NCBI GenBank assembly: GCA_028456385.1
Contig: JALNQF010000228.1
Coordinates: 1 to 64,000 of the forward strand
Direction of reading: 5' to 3'
DNA length: 64,000 bases
Source: Ophiosphaerella korrae
Taxonomy: Eukaryota; Ascomycota; Dothideomycetes; Pleosporales; Phaeosphaeriaceae
The notes beneath the pieces were generated by a model, which saw nothing but the letters and a program-made list of their open reading frames with translations, did no database searches and was not told the origin of the DNA. This document shows, piece by piece, positions 35,679 to 47,070 of this stretch. Numbering within the stretch: the stretch's first letter is position 1; each line of letters begins with the position of its first letter. The position numbers and the translations under genes were made by a program.

Positions 35679-37531
35679 TCAATGAACCACGCCATGCACG
35701 TCCAATGCATGTCTTTTAAAATGCACAATATCATTCAGCATAACAGTACATTGGGGATGACGACATTGAAATCTGTTCTGATACTCCGGTCGTCGAAAGT
35801 GTCTCGCCACCACGTGCTCTTTTAAGACGTCTTTTCGCGGGATGCGTTTCATACGTCTCTCATATGGGAACACCGGCCGCCAATACATATCAGGCATACT
35901 GGATGGGGAAGCACAACCGGGTATAAGTTGTGGGTCTCAATCTCTCTAGTATCGCCGTCATCGGAATCGAGCTCTTGTCGGACAAGGCCGCTGCTGTGAC
36001 AATAAGACCGCTTCTCAGCGCGGACCGTGACTGCCTTAAGCCTCTTAGTAAGAGGCGCATAGCTTTCATGCTCTACGAACTTCCAATTCTTTCGCCGTAA
36101 GGCCTTAGGCTGACACAAGCGCGCCAGCGTACGGGTGAATATTAAGCGCTCTCTGTCGTCCTTAAATGGCTTGAAGAGCATGCCGGCGATGGCAGCCCGG
36201 CTTCATAATTTCAAACTCTACTATTGGCAGCGTTAGCACCTCAGTTGCGGGCTTTCCACTGAGCTGCCGCGCGATCTCAATGGTATCAATGGAATCGTGG
36301 AATTCGCGAATCACTTCATTCAGTCGAATTCGGTGAAGTTGCTGATAGGTACTAGCGAGCTCTCTCGTTTCTTCTTCTCATACTTGTCATATAGGCGGGT
36401 CCCTTTCCTAGCAGCGAGTGGATAGAAGCCTTTGTCCTTGAGCATCTTTTTGTACTTTCCCCGCTTTTCGCGAAGCGCAACAAGAACAGGATCGTTGCGT
36501 ACTTGCTCTTGCTGGTCGTCGTCAAGTTTAGTCGGTGCGCGGCGGTCTCGTGACAGGCCCCATGCTCGCAACGGACCGGATCAGTTCCTCTTCGGAAGGC
36601 GTCGCGAAATAAATCGCCTGGAAGTCACGTGCAATATGCGTCGGCGTGTAATACTTCTCGTACGTGCTTCCTGGATGGCCCATGTTCTGGTTACGATCTA
36701 CCGCATCAGGAGCGCCTAGCAGGTGGTTAGCCTTTGAGATAGCTCAGAAGTTCCGTCGAGGGCCACCTACTATTAATGTTGTTTCCAGAAGCCCGCCGCA
36801 AACTGTGCAGCTCCAGAGGGGCTTCAAACCCCGCAATTCGGCCCAAGCGTACGAATACGTCACGATATTTCGCGTATGGGAAGGCCTTGTCTCTCTGGAT
36901 GCTACCGCCTCCGATTGCGTTTGTTACATTGCAAAAGAAGGGCTTGTTTAGCACTTCCTCTTTCCATTTGATGCCAAGCACGTTGCGCTCTTCCGGAATC
37001 ACAAGGCTGTAAATCTGTTGAATGTGTGTGAAGTTGTCGCGGAATGCATCTTGGCCAGCGCTAATGCCCAGTATATGCGATACGATACAGCTGGGTCGCA
37101 TGCGCGTAGCTGATCTTCGGGAGACATCCCTGTCCGCTTTTGAATCTTGCGGCCATACTTCTGCCAGAATTCGCCTTCCCTTCGCCACAGCTTTTTAGTT
37201 TGGCGCGTGTGTTTTGGCTTCGCTGGGCCCTCGTTTCTGTAGTGGGCGATGGCCCCTAGAATCTCCTCTGCTTCGGTGTCTGGCTCCTCGTCGTCCGAGC
37301 CGTCGTCGGCATCTTTTTCAGCGTCTGTGTCCGACGCGGCGAGGTCTGTGTCCGATAGCGCGGCGAGGTCCGTGTCCGGATCCGAGTAGGAATCGGAATC
37401 AGAACATGATCCTGTGCCCGAATCCACTTCAAAGCCTGAACGGAGGCGTGTGGAGGACCTCGAGGGCTGTAGGCGCACCTCGCGGGCGGGGACGGGGTTG
37501 TAGGCACGGTAGAAGATCTCCCCTTCGCCAT
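35679..37531 (-). pseudogene. DUF3435 tyrosine recombinase (captain/Crypton-like) with C2H2 tail, decayed
   Basis: Pieces in order on minus: an acidic Asp/Ser-rich leader and KKLWRREGEFWQKYGRKI (36999-37478); AGQDAFRDNFTHIQQIYSLV and KPFFCNV (~36950-37070); LHSLRRASGNNINS, matching the recombinase H-x-x-R box (~36760); NQNMGHPGSTYEKYY, carrying the His and candidate nucleophile Tyr (~36640-36690); LSRDRRAPTKL and a Lys-rich helix (36320-36571); then CLICIGG and RFQCRHPQC zinc-finger-like pairs (35679-35960). The frame changes several times and a central portion, probably including the first catalytic Arg, appears deleted. DUF3435 proteins include the captains that move Starship giant transposons, but the family is wider; captain status is inference. 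Confidence 0.7.
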
Positions 37532-37863
37532 CCTGGCGGTGGAGGCCGGATTTAAGGTGATTGTGTCGTAGAGGTTCTCACGTCCGCTATCCGGTTTGTG
37601 TATTTTGCTTCAAAGTGGGGGTGGGAGGAAGGTTACAAGATGAGCAAGACGATAGTAGGATCATGTAGACACCGCTCGAATAGTCTGAGATAGAAGCAGT
37701 GCAGGCGCAGCAGCCCATTAAATAGGCGCTGGCCGCTGGACGGGTTGAAGAGCTGCGCCATACGTAGTCAGACAGAGGGGAGCGGGTGCGCGCTCACGAA
37801 GAAAGGTAAGAACAGAGGGGTGTAGGATCAAGACCCTCGTAGGATAAGCGAGCAGGGCTACTG

Positions 37864-38508
37864 TTAAAGCAGCGTCGCAGCAGGGGCGAAGCGAGGTAGA
37901 AACGCCTCTCTAGGTAGTTCGCTTGCAGCATACTCAAATGCTTCTTGAATGACCACCCTCATTGCACTCGTGATGTTCAGCCCATCCAACTCTCCCTCCG
38001 TTACCCAAGCGCTCTCCGAGTGTTCATTCGCACTCAGCTTGACATCGCCGTCGGAAATAGATATGACGTAGTTCAGCTGAATGGCGCTCTTAGAGACAAA
38101 GACGTCTCGGCCGGCATCGTCGACCACCATCTTCTCCGTTGTGTAAATCATCGGCTTCAGCTCGGCGACTATCGCTGTGACATGCAGGCCCGTCTCTTCC
38201 CTCGCCTCTCGAACGAGTGCATGCTTGATAGTTGGATCCTCTGGGTCAACCTTCCCACTTGGCAGCTCGAAGACGTTGGGGAAATAGGCCTCGTGGGCAG
38301 CTCTTTTCAAGAGAAGAATCCTTGAAGTCTTTGGAAAGCTCGAATCAGACGCATATCGAAGAGCGGCTGCGCCGACAACCACCTTGTCGTACGGTTGTCC
38401 GGTTGCGGAGGGCTGCAGTTTTCAAAATTCATCACGCGACGCGTTGATAATTTGCTGGTTAATGGGCTTGCTGGGCGAGATAGAGTTAACTTGGCTTGAT
38501 GTCGCCAT
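37864..38508 (-). pseudogene. Nudix hydrolase interrupted by TGA near its N-terminus
   Basis: From ATG at 38508 the frame reads 28 residues (MATSSQVNSISPSKPINQQI...), meets TGA (38422-38424), then stays open for 186 codons. The downstream part has a Nudix box, GKVDPED followed by REAREETGL, and ends at 37864. The stop may be CGA changed to TGA. After the stop no ATG precedes the beta strand VVVGAAALRY, so reinitiation would lose the fold. Nudix enzymes hydrolyse nucleoside diphosphate derivatives; the substrate is unknown. If the stop is a sequence error, this is a complete 215-residue gene. Confidence 0.7.
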
Positions 38509-38946
38509 CGTTTCTCTGAGGAGGGAGTAAAGTTTTGGCGGGAGGAGAAAGAGAGCAGAAAGAGCGCGTCGTGCCCTACGAAGAATAATTTTTTCAGGTA
38601 GTTAGGCTGCGTGACATTGAGCTTTCTGTTAAAGGTTAGTACATTTCAGGAATATAGCATCTGCAAGTGTATTGCCGGACCTGGTGCCGGTCAACTCCCC
38701 GCCCGATCCCACAGACAGGCCGCCCAAGGATCGGCACTAAATTAGCCCACCACTCCGCAGTCCCGACCATGTGCAGCGCGCACTACGCCACGGGCGCTTG
38801 GCCTAACCCGAACTTATCAAAGCAGTGTTCAAAGGATGAGCGCATGTAGCACCTAATATTATCGTATGATGACTATTTATAAATTAGATAAGTGTTTAAA
38901 TATTACATACACTCTTTCTTGCGCGTGGACAAGAGAGGCAGGTGTA

Positions 38947-39212
38947 TGGGGCAGAAAAAGTGGAAAATAAGCACAGGCCACCACACCTTACAAAATGCCC
39001 TTTGTAGGTAATTTTGTATGGCGGATTCATTTCTGATAGTTTTATATCCATTTTTTTTTTTTGCCTAATACTTGGTTATATGGCCCTCAGCTTCGAGTAC
39101 AGCGTGCATACGAATTAGATAGCTATTAACACAGATCGTAGGGGTGACGAGAGCACCAGCTGACCCGGGGGGGGGGGGGTGTGCGTCCTTATTTTTCACT
39201 TTTTCTGCCCCA
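38947..39212. mobile_element. 266-bp MITE-like element, GGGGCAGAAAAAGTG ends
   Basis: Inverted termini TGGGGCAGAAAAAGTGGAAA (left) and its near-complement (right) match over about 25 bp with one difference. The interior holds a T-run (39051-39062) and a 13-G run (39167-39179) but no ORF. The right end is followed by unrelated DNA; no clear target duplication was seen. Confidence 0.55.
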
Positions 39213-39612
39213 CGAGAGGGGAGATGTGGTGTGGATCATGACTGGCACAGGTGCATGAACATGCTAAGTAGTAGGTATGCAAAGGCAGAGCGAGCATTAG
39301 TGTATACGCAATGCAGTCTCACGCACGCATTCCGAAGATACGGAGGTGTGACTAGCTCCTCCCCACCTTGCATTTTCCATAAGTGCGTTGCACGGCGTGA
39401 GTGGGCGAAGCTACCCTGTCTTTGCATATCGTCCCAACAACACCACCCGATGCAAACAGGTGGAAAGCAAAAGAAAGAACAGTAATATTGCATAAACATG
39501 TCTGGACAAGGGCCCAACGCATGCTTGCTAATTATTATATGGAGTGAATTTGCACCCTGTGAACGAGGTTCATAAGCTGTCTTCGTGTTGCACTCTTTTT
39601 TGAATACTGAGA

Positions 39613-39998
39613 ATGACGTCGAACAATTCCACCCTAATTTACGATTTAGAGCTTGTTCAGGCAATAAGCAAGATTCCAACCAGACCTACAGCTACGATGA
39701 ACGAGTTTATCACAGCCTTGAGAGATGCTTACTCGGACCTCACTCTAGACCACGTCCTCCCGACGTTGAGGAAACAGGGAATTTACTGTGTCGATACCTC
39801 CATTAAAGCGTCTCCAAATTGGTTCATGAAGCTCACGATACTATCACCCACGACACCTTCGGTCTCTCCACGTCCTGGAATAGTATGGTACCACGGGGGT
39901 GGTGCGGTCAGCGGTAATCGATTTGGTGGGCTTCGTTATGTCGCGGACTTGATCTGAATTTTTGGTGCCACTGTCATCTCTGCAGAATACAGATAACG
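39613..39998 (+). pseudogene. Alpha/beta hydrolase N-terminal fragment
   Basis: 115 codons contain GIVWYHGGG, the oxyanion-hole HGGG motif of hormone-sensitive-lipase-type esterases, then RYVADLI. A TGA (39955-39957) is followed in frame by IFGATVISAEYR, the expected next strand, then another stop. The catalytic GxSxG elbow and the Asp/His parts are absent because the sequence meets the relic end of the opposing ankyrin gene. It is a truncated gene, not a small protein. Confidence 0.65.
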
Positions 39999-40268
39999 GT
40001 GTTCGTTCTAACAAGTCTTTAGCACTCAGGTCAAGTCCAATAGCATTAAGGAAGAATTCCAGTAAGTTTCTAGTAATAGAACCAGCAATAGCAGCACGAT
40101 GCAGAACTGTTTTTCTTTTTCGAAATCTTTCTTGGTTAAGTCGACACCATGCGTCTTGAAAATATCCCATTCATGCGCATCGAAACCTAGTGCTTCGGCG
40201 CAAAAATAGCCTATAGTCCGACCGTCATTTCCGATAAACGATGCATTGTCCTTGATTCCCAGTAACAA
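39960..40268 (-). pseudogene. Relic ankyrin exon beyond the 3' end of the next NLR
   Basis: Minus-strand pieces GNDGRTIGYFCAEALGFDAH and, after a frameshift near 40120, RKTVLHRAAIAGS and LLERTPLSVFCRDD look like further ankyrin-type repeats. They follow the stop at 40296 directly and may be a lost or alternatively spliced final exon of that NLR (a GCTAATT branch-like site lies near 40268-40275). Confidence 0.5.
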
Positions 40269-40295
40269 TTAGCAAACGTCAATGCTCCAGATCAG

Positions 40296-43200
40296 TTAAA
40301 AACTCGAAAGGTAACACGCTAATGGTGGTACCCGAGATTCATCTAATCCATAACCGTCCACACCCTGATCGAGAAGCAGCTGTGCTGTCTCAACTCGGTA
40401 GGACCAAGGGCTAGATAGTAGATGGTGGAAGGCATTCAAACCAAGATTATCTTTTGAGGCCACGAGGTTGGCTGCTTTTGCTTTCTCGTCTTCCAGGATA
40501 GTAACAAGTGTCTCATGGTTTCCCCCTTGAGCAGCGCAGTGGAGCGCGTTGAGACCTCGCTTATCTGGTAATGATACATCTCCTCCTAGCGAAAGCAGGC
40601 TGCTAACTGCATTGTGGTTTCCAGCTTTACTGGCGAGATGTAGTGCAGACTGTTGCTTTGAGTCGACGCATGCCAAATTCGCTCCCTTAGATACTAATCT
40701 CTCCATGTATGTCGTACTTTCTGGCTTTTCGTATTCAATGTAGTGGATAGGGCATTTTCCTTTACAATTTCTCACCTCTAGATCAATTTTTGGGTGAGAG
40801 AGCAGTGCGTCAAGTACTCCAATTCGATGATTCAAAATATTATCAAAGATTGAATCCTCATCATATTCTTCAAGATATAGAAAATCCCATAGACTCTCTG
40901 CCCTCAGATCAGGATCTTCCCAATCGTCTTGATATTTTATTCCTCGAAGTTTCGTGGAGAGTGAAAGGTGCAGAGGTGTTTCGCCGTAATTGGACAGAGC
41001 GTTCGGATTCGCGCCATTTTCAAGGAGGAATTCAGTCATCGCAGAATTGCCAGTCAGGGTGGCAAAATGCAACGGCGTAAGGCCATCTGACATATGTGGT
41101 GCTTGCCGTATAGAATCTGATGTGGACACCGTGTAAATAGTTTCTTCTCCCACCCAGTGAATCTTCCACGCTTTTCGGTTGACTGCGCAATCGATCGGTA
41201 CACCTTTGTCGAGGAGGACCTTAGCGACATCCCTGTGGCCAAATTTGACACAATAATGCAACGGAGTCATGTTTTCGATGTCAACCGTGTCGGTTGGAGC
41301 ACCGTGAGCCAGTAGTAGAGTGACCAACGAAGGTTTGCATCTGGCTTGATTGGCAGCATGATGTATGAGGCCTCTGCACTGCACGTCCACTTGAGACGCA
41401 TCTGCGCCTCGCTTGATTAACAGTTCGACTGTGTCTTCGTGGCCTTTTAGCACAGGGGCAAGCAGCACAACGCTATAGCCTGCGCATGGCGTATCGATCT
41501 CGGCGCCATAATCGAGCAGTATCTTCACTACCGAGTTTTTACCTCTTGCTGAAGCTATCTGTAGTGCATTGGCATTTTTCATGTGTGGTGCGTCCGCTCT
41601 AGTCCAATGCTTAAGGAAAGGATTTACCAATTGTTCGTGGTTTCCAAACGAAGATGCGTGTAGTGCGTGGACCTGCGCATTGATGTCGGCACCCATTTTT
41701 AGCAGCAGCTTCACCATCTCATAATGGCCATGATCTACCGCTATGTGCAATAGGTTTTGGCCTTTGCTATCTCTTTTTCCTAACGTGATTGATATATCTT
41801 CTGTTTCGGTCGCGAGTATAGCGTTGAGTATGCTCGCTAGTCCAAATCGCGCTGCAAGATGTAGTCCTGTGGTCTCTTTTGGATACCTCTGGCTGTAATT
41901 CGCATATTTATGTGTCGGAGCTAAGAAAACCTGTGCAGTGCTTGAAACCAGCTTGCTATTCACAAGAAACGAGCAGGCTAGTGCACACACCTCGTCTTGC
42001 ACCATTGTGGCATGATCTCCCCAGTGCTTGGCGGCATAGTCTAAAAGCTTGTTTTCCTGAAGCCTCTTCTCGAGCTCTTTGTCAGAAGAGCAGCTACCTA
42101 TCATAAACGCGTTAAAAGATAGGTAGGTAAGGCATGTTGAGGCAATGTACACCGGAGCACCTGAATCCAATGTATCTGTGATGCGCTCGAAGTACTCCTG
42201 CGCTGTGTAGTGCACGAAGCGGACTACAGCGCTTTCCCAATCAACTACAACGAGGCCAGCGCATACGGACAGTAAGTCATCAACTTCAGGTATATTGTCC
42301 GTATCGAGCTCAGCTTCGTCCAGCTCTACTGCCAAGGCACAACATATCTCCGCTGTGGTAAGCGGCCGTTTCGCATAAGTAATCCACGAGAGGACTCTCT
42401 TAGCAAGTTTGCAATGGCCGCTCAGCTGGCTCTCAATTCTCCGTACAGCATCCGTATACGCTTTATCGAGCGCCGCTGAGCCTTTGAAGAGGTTGGTTAA
42501 CGTTGTCTTGACCTCTTTCGGTGTTGTCTTGTCTAGCAGAGAATCAACGTGTAAGCGAGCAAGAAGAAACCTAAAAAAAACTTATAAGTACGTCTTATAT
42601 GATAGGCTAAAACAGAGACTCACATGCCGTCTACTGCCTTCGAAATCTTTTCTTCTACCATATTCTGCAACTCAAGGTTACGCTGAATGCATCTAGGCAA
42701 TCGAGATGTCTGGCCGGCCACAAATCGCCTCACGTCTTCATCGCTGGCCCGCACCTCAAGCCTAGCCGCTGTTTGAAACTCATCTTCGATCTCGGGAATA
42801 AAGCGTGAGGTGGCCATAAGACGAAGGTCTATTCCTGCTTGTAAGTCGCGGAGTTTGGCCAGGAACTGGCGACGAGCGCCATCCCTATCTCCACATTCAT
42901 CCAGGGCATCGACCACGATATAGACGGTAGAGTACTTTGCAAGTGCTTCTCTGAGGGCACCGAGGATCTCGTCAAATGATGGCTTCGTTCCTCGGTCGGC
43001 ATGCTGCTTGTGTAATCGCTCTACAGGCTCCACTATGGATGGGCGAGCCTGCACCAGCTGCTTGACGACGGCTGCTAGCATCCTCAAAGCACCCTGTTCC
43101 TCCTGAGCTTTGTAGTTGCAGTATACGTACGCAACTCCCACTGAGCTGCTCTGTACTGACTTTAGTAAGTGGTCGATCGCAATTGCGGCCACTATTGTCT

Positions 43201-43940
43201 TGCCGGCCCCAGGAATTCCTGGACAGAAAAGCGTGCCCCTCGGTTCTTTGAGCCACCTTGCGAACTCGGGCGCATCCAGAAACCACTGGCCTGTCCCCTC
43301 CTGCCTACGACTTATGATGTCCGATTGCTGAGCAGGGTAGTCTGTAGACGAAATCCATTCCACAATCTTGTTATGCTTCGCATGGTCTTGATCTTGCCGG
43401 ATCTTGTCTACTCCAGACTGAATAACGGGTACGTGCGTCCGAACGAAGTTAGTGTCGTCTTTGATGGCTTGAGATAGTTTGCTTGTCTATTTAAGTGACG
43501 TAGCCCTGCGGTGGTACTGCGGAAGCTTACAAGTGGTCCATCTGTAACGCGATCTCTACCAGCGTTTTCAAACGCTCCATTCGATCCAATATGCTAGCGA
43601 TCTCCGCCTTCTTGAACTTCCACACTAGCGCTTCACCTGCTTTTTTCAGTCGACTTTTGTCCGTCATCTTAGTCTGCAGCTCTTCCAGTGCCTGCTTGAA
43701 CTGGTCGAGCGGTCCATTCTCGACCCCAAGAGCTCGCACGGCGGTGTACCACGGCGTATCGGCGCTTCCCTCCTCGAGACGGAACCCCAAATTGAATAGG
43801 AGGCTATTTAGATTGGAGGCCTCAACGGGGCACTTCACACGATCTCTCGAAGCATCTTTGATGTCGTTTAGGTAACCTAGGACTTTGCCCGAGAGCTGGA
43901 GAACTGCGGTGATGCTGGCTGTGACGCTGAGCGGATCCAT
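40296..43940 (-). CDS. STAND protein: fungal N-terminal domain-NACHT-ankyrin NLR
   Basis: Three exons (43531-43940, 42624-43481, 40296-42570) join in phase across 49-nt and 53-nt introns with GTAAGC/GTGAGT donors, giving 1180 residues. The N-terminus MDPLSVTASITAVLQLSGKV is the typical start of the fungal STAND N-terminal (Helo-like) domain. NACHT shows Walker A GIPGAGKT and Walker B VYIVVDALDECGD, followed by a winged-helix-like region. The C-terminal half is a long array of diverged ankyrin repeats (NLLHIAVDHGHYEMVKLLLK, TPLHYCVKFGHRDVAKVLLD and others), unlike the near-identical ones at 2.0-2.6 kb. ATG at 43940 is preferred over an upstream in-frame Met because of the family start. The likely role is cytosolic non-self sensing. 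Possible extra ankyrin sequence beyond the stop is listed separately. Confidence 0.88.
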
Positions 43941-45540
43941 GGCGAAATGAACTCGACACGGGGAAATAAATTCGTATGAGAGCACCCTTCTTGACCTTCA
44001 AGAAGGGGGTGGCGTCGTGTAGACAGTGGAGGTGGGGTGAAAGCACTTAAGCTGAGGGGGTGTCGCAGCAAGGCTGCGAGCGATGCACATCGTGTTGCGC
44101 CGCACCTTATCGATATCGTGTCCGTGCGCGTTCCTACTTGTCTCGTGCGCTTTCTGTCGCCACATTTATGGTCATGGAAGGTTATATTAACAAGCATGCA
44201 AGAAGTGCAAGAACGTATCTAGAAGAATCTAGATGTGCTACTTGCAACATAAATACTTGCTGCTCTCCGGCCCCCCTCTATAAAATAGAGATTAGGAAAG
44301 AAATATATAATAAGATAACGAGTGCGTATAAGGCATGCAAAGCGGGCAGGGATCTCGCAAGCAGCGTCCAGCATTCTGCGAATAAATAATCTTGCAATTG
44401 TTTATCGTCAACAATCTCGTGAAACCACAATCCGAAAGTAGACGATCTAGGGCTATGTATAGACGCAGGACTTACCCCGCTTTTCAAACGGTACGATGCC
44501 ATTTTCGGGCTACCTATTTTCAAGGATGCCTCCTTTCTGCTGCTATCTATACTTTGCAGGTTACGTTCGAAACTGGAAAGGCTCCGCATGTTTTGATGGG
44601 TGCAGCTGTCGCACGGTCAGCTAACGACCGGCTCTTCGCATGAGCATTGCAATCATTAGGGGCCATGGAGGTGTGCTTCGATTCGACCTGCAGGTCCCAG
44701 TGAAGCGGAAGTAAACTACAAGGTCAGTATATCAGAGTCGTTTGGTCAGGCCAAATGATCTGAGGTGATGACGGAAGATGCAATGTCTAGATCGCGACAA
44801 GACGTAAGTACCAAGCGCGAATGGGCAAGATCCCACAAACCCACTTTAGCGCGTTCTAGAAAAGGCACCCACAAAACGCCAGCTCAGCCACGCTAAGATT
44901 GCAGCGAAGCTACCTTGAGCCTTCCTAGCATCTGCACCTTCCCGAAAACTTTGTCTTCTTGTGCCATATAATGATGCAAGTATCCGTGATGTCTAGAGAA
45001 GCTCAAGTAACATATAATTAGTTGGGCTATAACGTATACCTTTGATGGCAAAGTTCCTGCTGAGCCAAGCAATTGGGACAATCTTCACACTTGTCAATAC
45101 AATATGCATAGGTGTGCGTAATAATTGTAGGCTCGCTGGTCTATCGACCGATCCCCGCATTTAATTATAGAACGTTTCAGCACGGAAGCAGAAACCAGCA
45201 AACGGGATCCAATCAAGGCTGAAAGTTAGTTGAACCAGAAACGCGCCCCCCCAGAAGGTCGTCTAGCTGGGATTAACTACAAGCGGGGACCAGTAACTTG
45301 CACCCTGGTCCTGTTTCACATCCACGTCTCATCGCTTTTTTTTTTTTGAATCTAATCAATTCACTTGTGAGAGGGTGAGAATCAAGCCGTCTCTACAACG
45401 CCGCCATAAAACTCTTCTAACGTACATGTCCCTTCGTAGCTACCAAACTAATGAGTCACTGCACAAGGCAGCCAAATGACGGGTTTTGCTAGCTACGGTA
45501 GGCTCCTAGTAGTTCACATATAAATCTCGCTGCAACGACC

Positions 45541-45563
45541 TTTTTTTTTTTTTTTTTTTTTTT
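45541..45563. repeat. 23-nt poly-T run
   Basis: Uninterrupted T(23). It could be the complement of a poly-A tail from a lost retrocopy on the minus strand, but no retroelement sequence was recognised beside it. Confidence 0.9.
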
Positions 45564-45869
45564 CAAAAGACACACAACAGTCTTGGTCACAGGCGACTTC
45601 GTAATCTCGTAGTGAATTGTAAACATCGACAATGCGACAGCGACTGCCACATGATGCTTGTAAGATTATCCGCACTGGGATAAACAGCCAGGTAACGTGA
45701 ATTAATCTGCTTCCAATGCAGTCGTCCTTCTGACAAGTCTGACTAGAATTTAACAGGGGAATTGCTGGTCTCGTCATGACTGCGGGTCCGGTAGATTTTC
45801 ATATTTGTATCGAAATAGGTACATCCGATTCAAATGCTAAGCCATCAACTCCACCATCATTGACTTTTT

Positions 45870-45999
45870 TGTCCTCAGGGATGGGAGCTTTTATCATGCC
45901 AACGCAGATGGGAGCGCTTACTGGAATGATGGAAAAGGGAAGTCGAGATTTATGTTAGGATTCAGAGCTCATGCAGGTGCGCCCCTGAGACGAGGCTGA
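45870..45999 (+). pseudogene. Fragment with fungal DGSxYxANxDGSxYxN repeat motif
   Basis: After an acceptor-like TTGTCCTCAG the frame reads DGSFYHANADGSAYWNDGKG and ends at TGA 45997-45999. Small fungal proteins of unknown function carry this Gly/Tyr/Asn repeat; the recognition is from memory and the upstream exon was not found. Confidence 0.3.
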
Positions 46000-46628
46000 G
46001 TCAGTCTCGTTCGCGTGACCCCAGCTGTGCTGTATATGTGAACTGGCATACGTTGCTTCGCACATGGTATAGATCACGAATGCGCGAAAGAGTTAGTGGT
46101 CTTAAAATTCCATCTCTTTCATATTCATGGTCCTCTTCGCGATCATCAGGTAGTAAATCATACAGATGGATGCGTAGCCGTTCCCCTGCAAGTGTCCCTC
46201 TGAGGATGCTACAAGAGCATCATGCTAGTCGAAATAATATGTATCGTTCCCATCAGTGGCTCGCTCTTCGACTGCCCATTCCGTGATTTTTAACACTGTG
46301 GACTAATGGCCGATGAAACTCTGCGGTCCAACAAATACCAGAAGCGCTCCTGATCCCTTTGGTGACTGGACAGCCTTGGCGCCGCTTGGCCATGGAAACC
46401 CCGTTTACCATGCGCCATCCCCGCTACTCAACTATCCCTCACCAGGCCTCAACATCTGCCTAGCCGTTCTCAAAGGTTATTCAAACAAATACTTGCACAC
46501 GAAATCGCCGACTAACATACTAGGCAGCCAATACCTATACACCAGTAACTGACTGAGTAGCGATGGCTTCCACCCAAAGCCAACGCATCGAAAACAACTG
46601 CAAGATTATCTGGGGGGAATGACTGCGA

Positions 46629-46970
46629 CTACGGCATGATCTCGAAACGGACGACTGGGTTGACTACGCCTAGGTTGTGAAGAAAGAACTTCGGATTATC
46701 GTTTGGACTGCTGTTGACGATAATTAGTCTCTGTCCTTTGACGGAAGCTGCTTTTTCAGAATTGGACAGAATGCTAGGGTTAGGGGCGAGAAGCAATTCA
46801 GGCGTGGAACTCCAATGACAAAAGATGAAAGTGTGGAAAACTTTTAGTGGGACGAAGGGCATAAGAACCTGTTGAACTAATTCATTGACATGTTTTGAGA
46901 GGATAGAGGGAACGAAATCGGATTGAAGAATCAGGTGTGTCGCTGACGTGTGGTGGATAAGATTAGACAT
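46629..46970 (-). CDS. Hypothetical protein, 113 aa
   Basis: An open frame with mixed, protein-like composition (LVQQVLMPFVPLKVFHTFIF; KFFLHNLGVVNPVVRFEIMP). No family was recognised and no membrane segment is clear. It lies 100 bp downstream of the F-box gene on the same strand and could be a separate small gene or a relic. Confidence 0.3.
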   Translation of the reverse strand: MSNLIHHTSATHLILQSDFVPSILSKHVNELVQQVLMPFVPLKVFHTFIFCHWSSTPELLLAPNPSILSNSEKAASVKGQRLIIVNSSPNDNPKFFLHNLGVVNPVVRFEIMP

Positions 46971-47070
46971 CTACCGTCGACGTTGATGCAAAAATATCGT
47001 GGGTATTCTTCACCCAGGAGGTAGCCAGGCCCAACCAGAAGGAATTCTCGTCATGCTAAGTCATGTAGTA

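Larger units (their letters stand above)
43941..46628. other. Spacer without a convincing intact gene
   Basis: It contains the NLR 5' flank, homopolymers and one possible coding fragment (45870-45999). The other open frames are short and mutually overlapping. Confidence 0.5.

Noticed and set aside
36432..36719. 95-codon plus-strand frame
   Set aside because: Antisense to the DUF3435 relic, which has recognisable motifs on minus.
45541..45563. Poly-T as the tail of a reversed retroelement
   Set aside because: No RT, LINE or SINE sequence adjoins it; kept only as a homopolymer.
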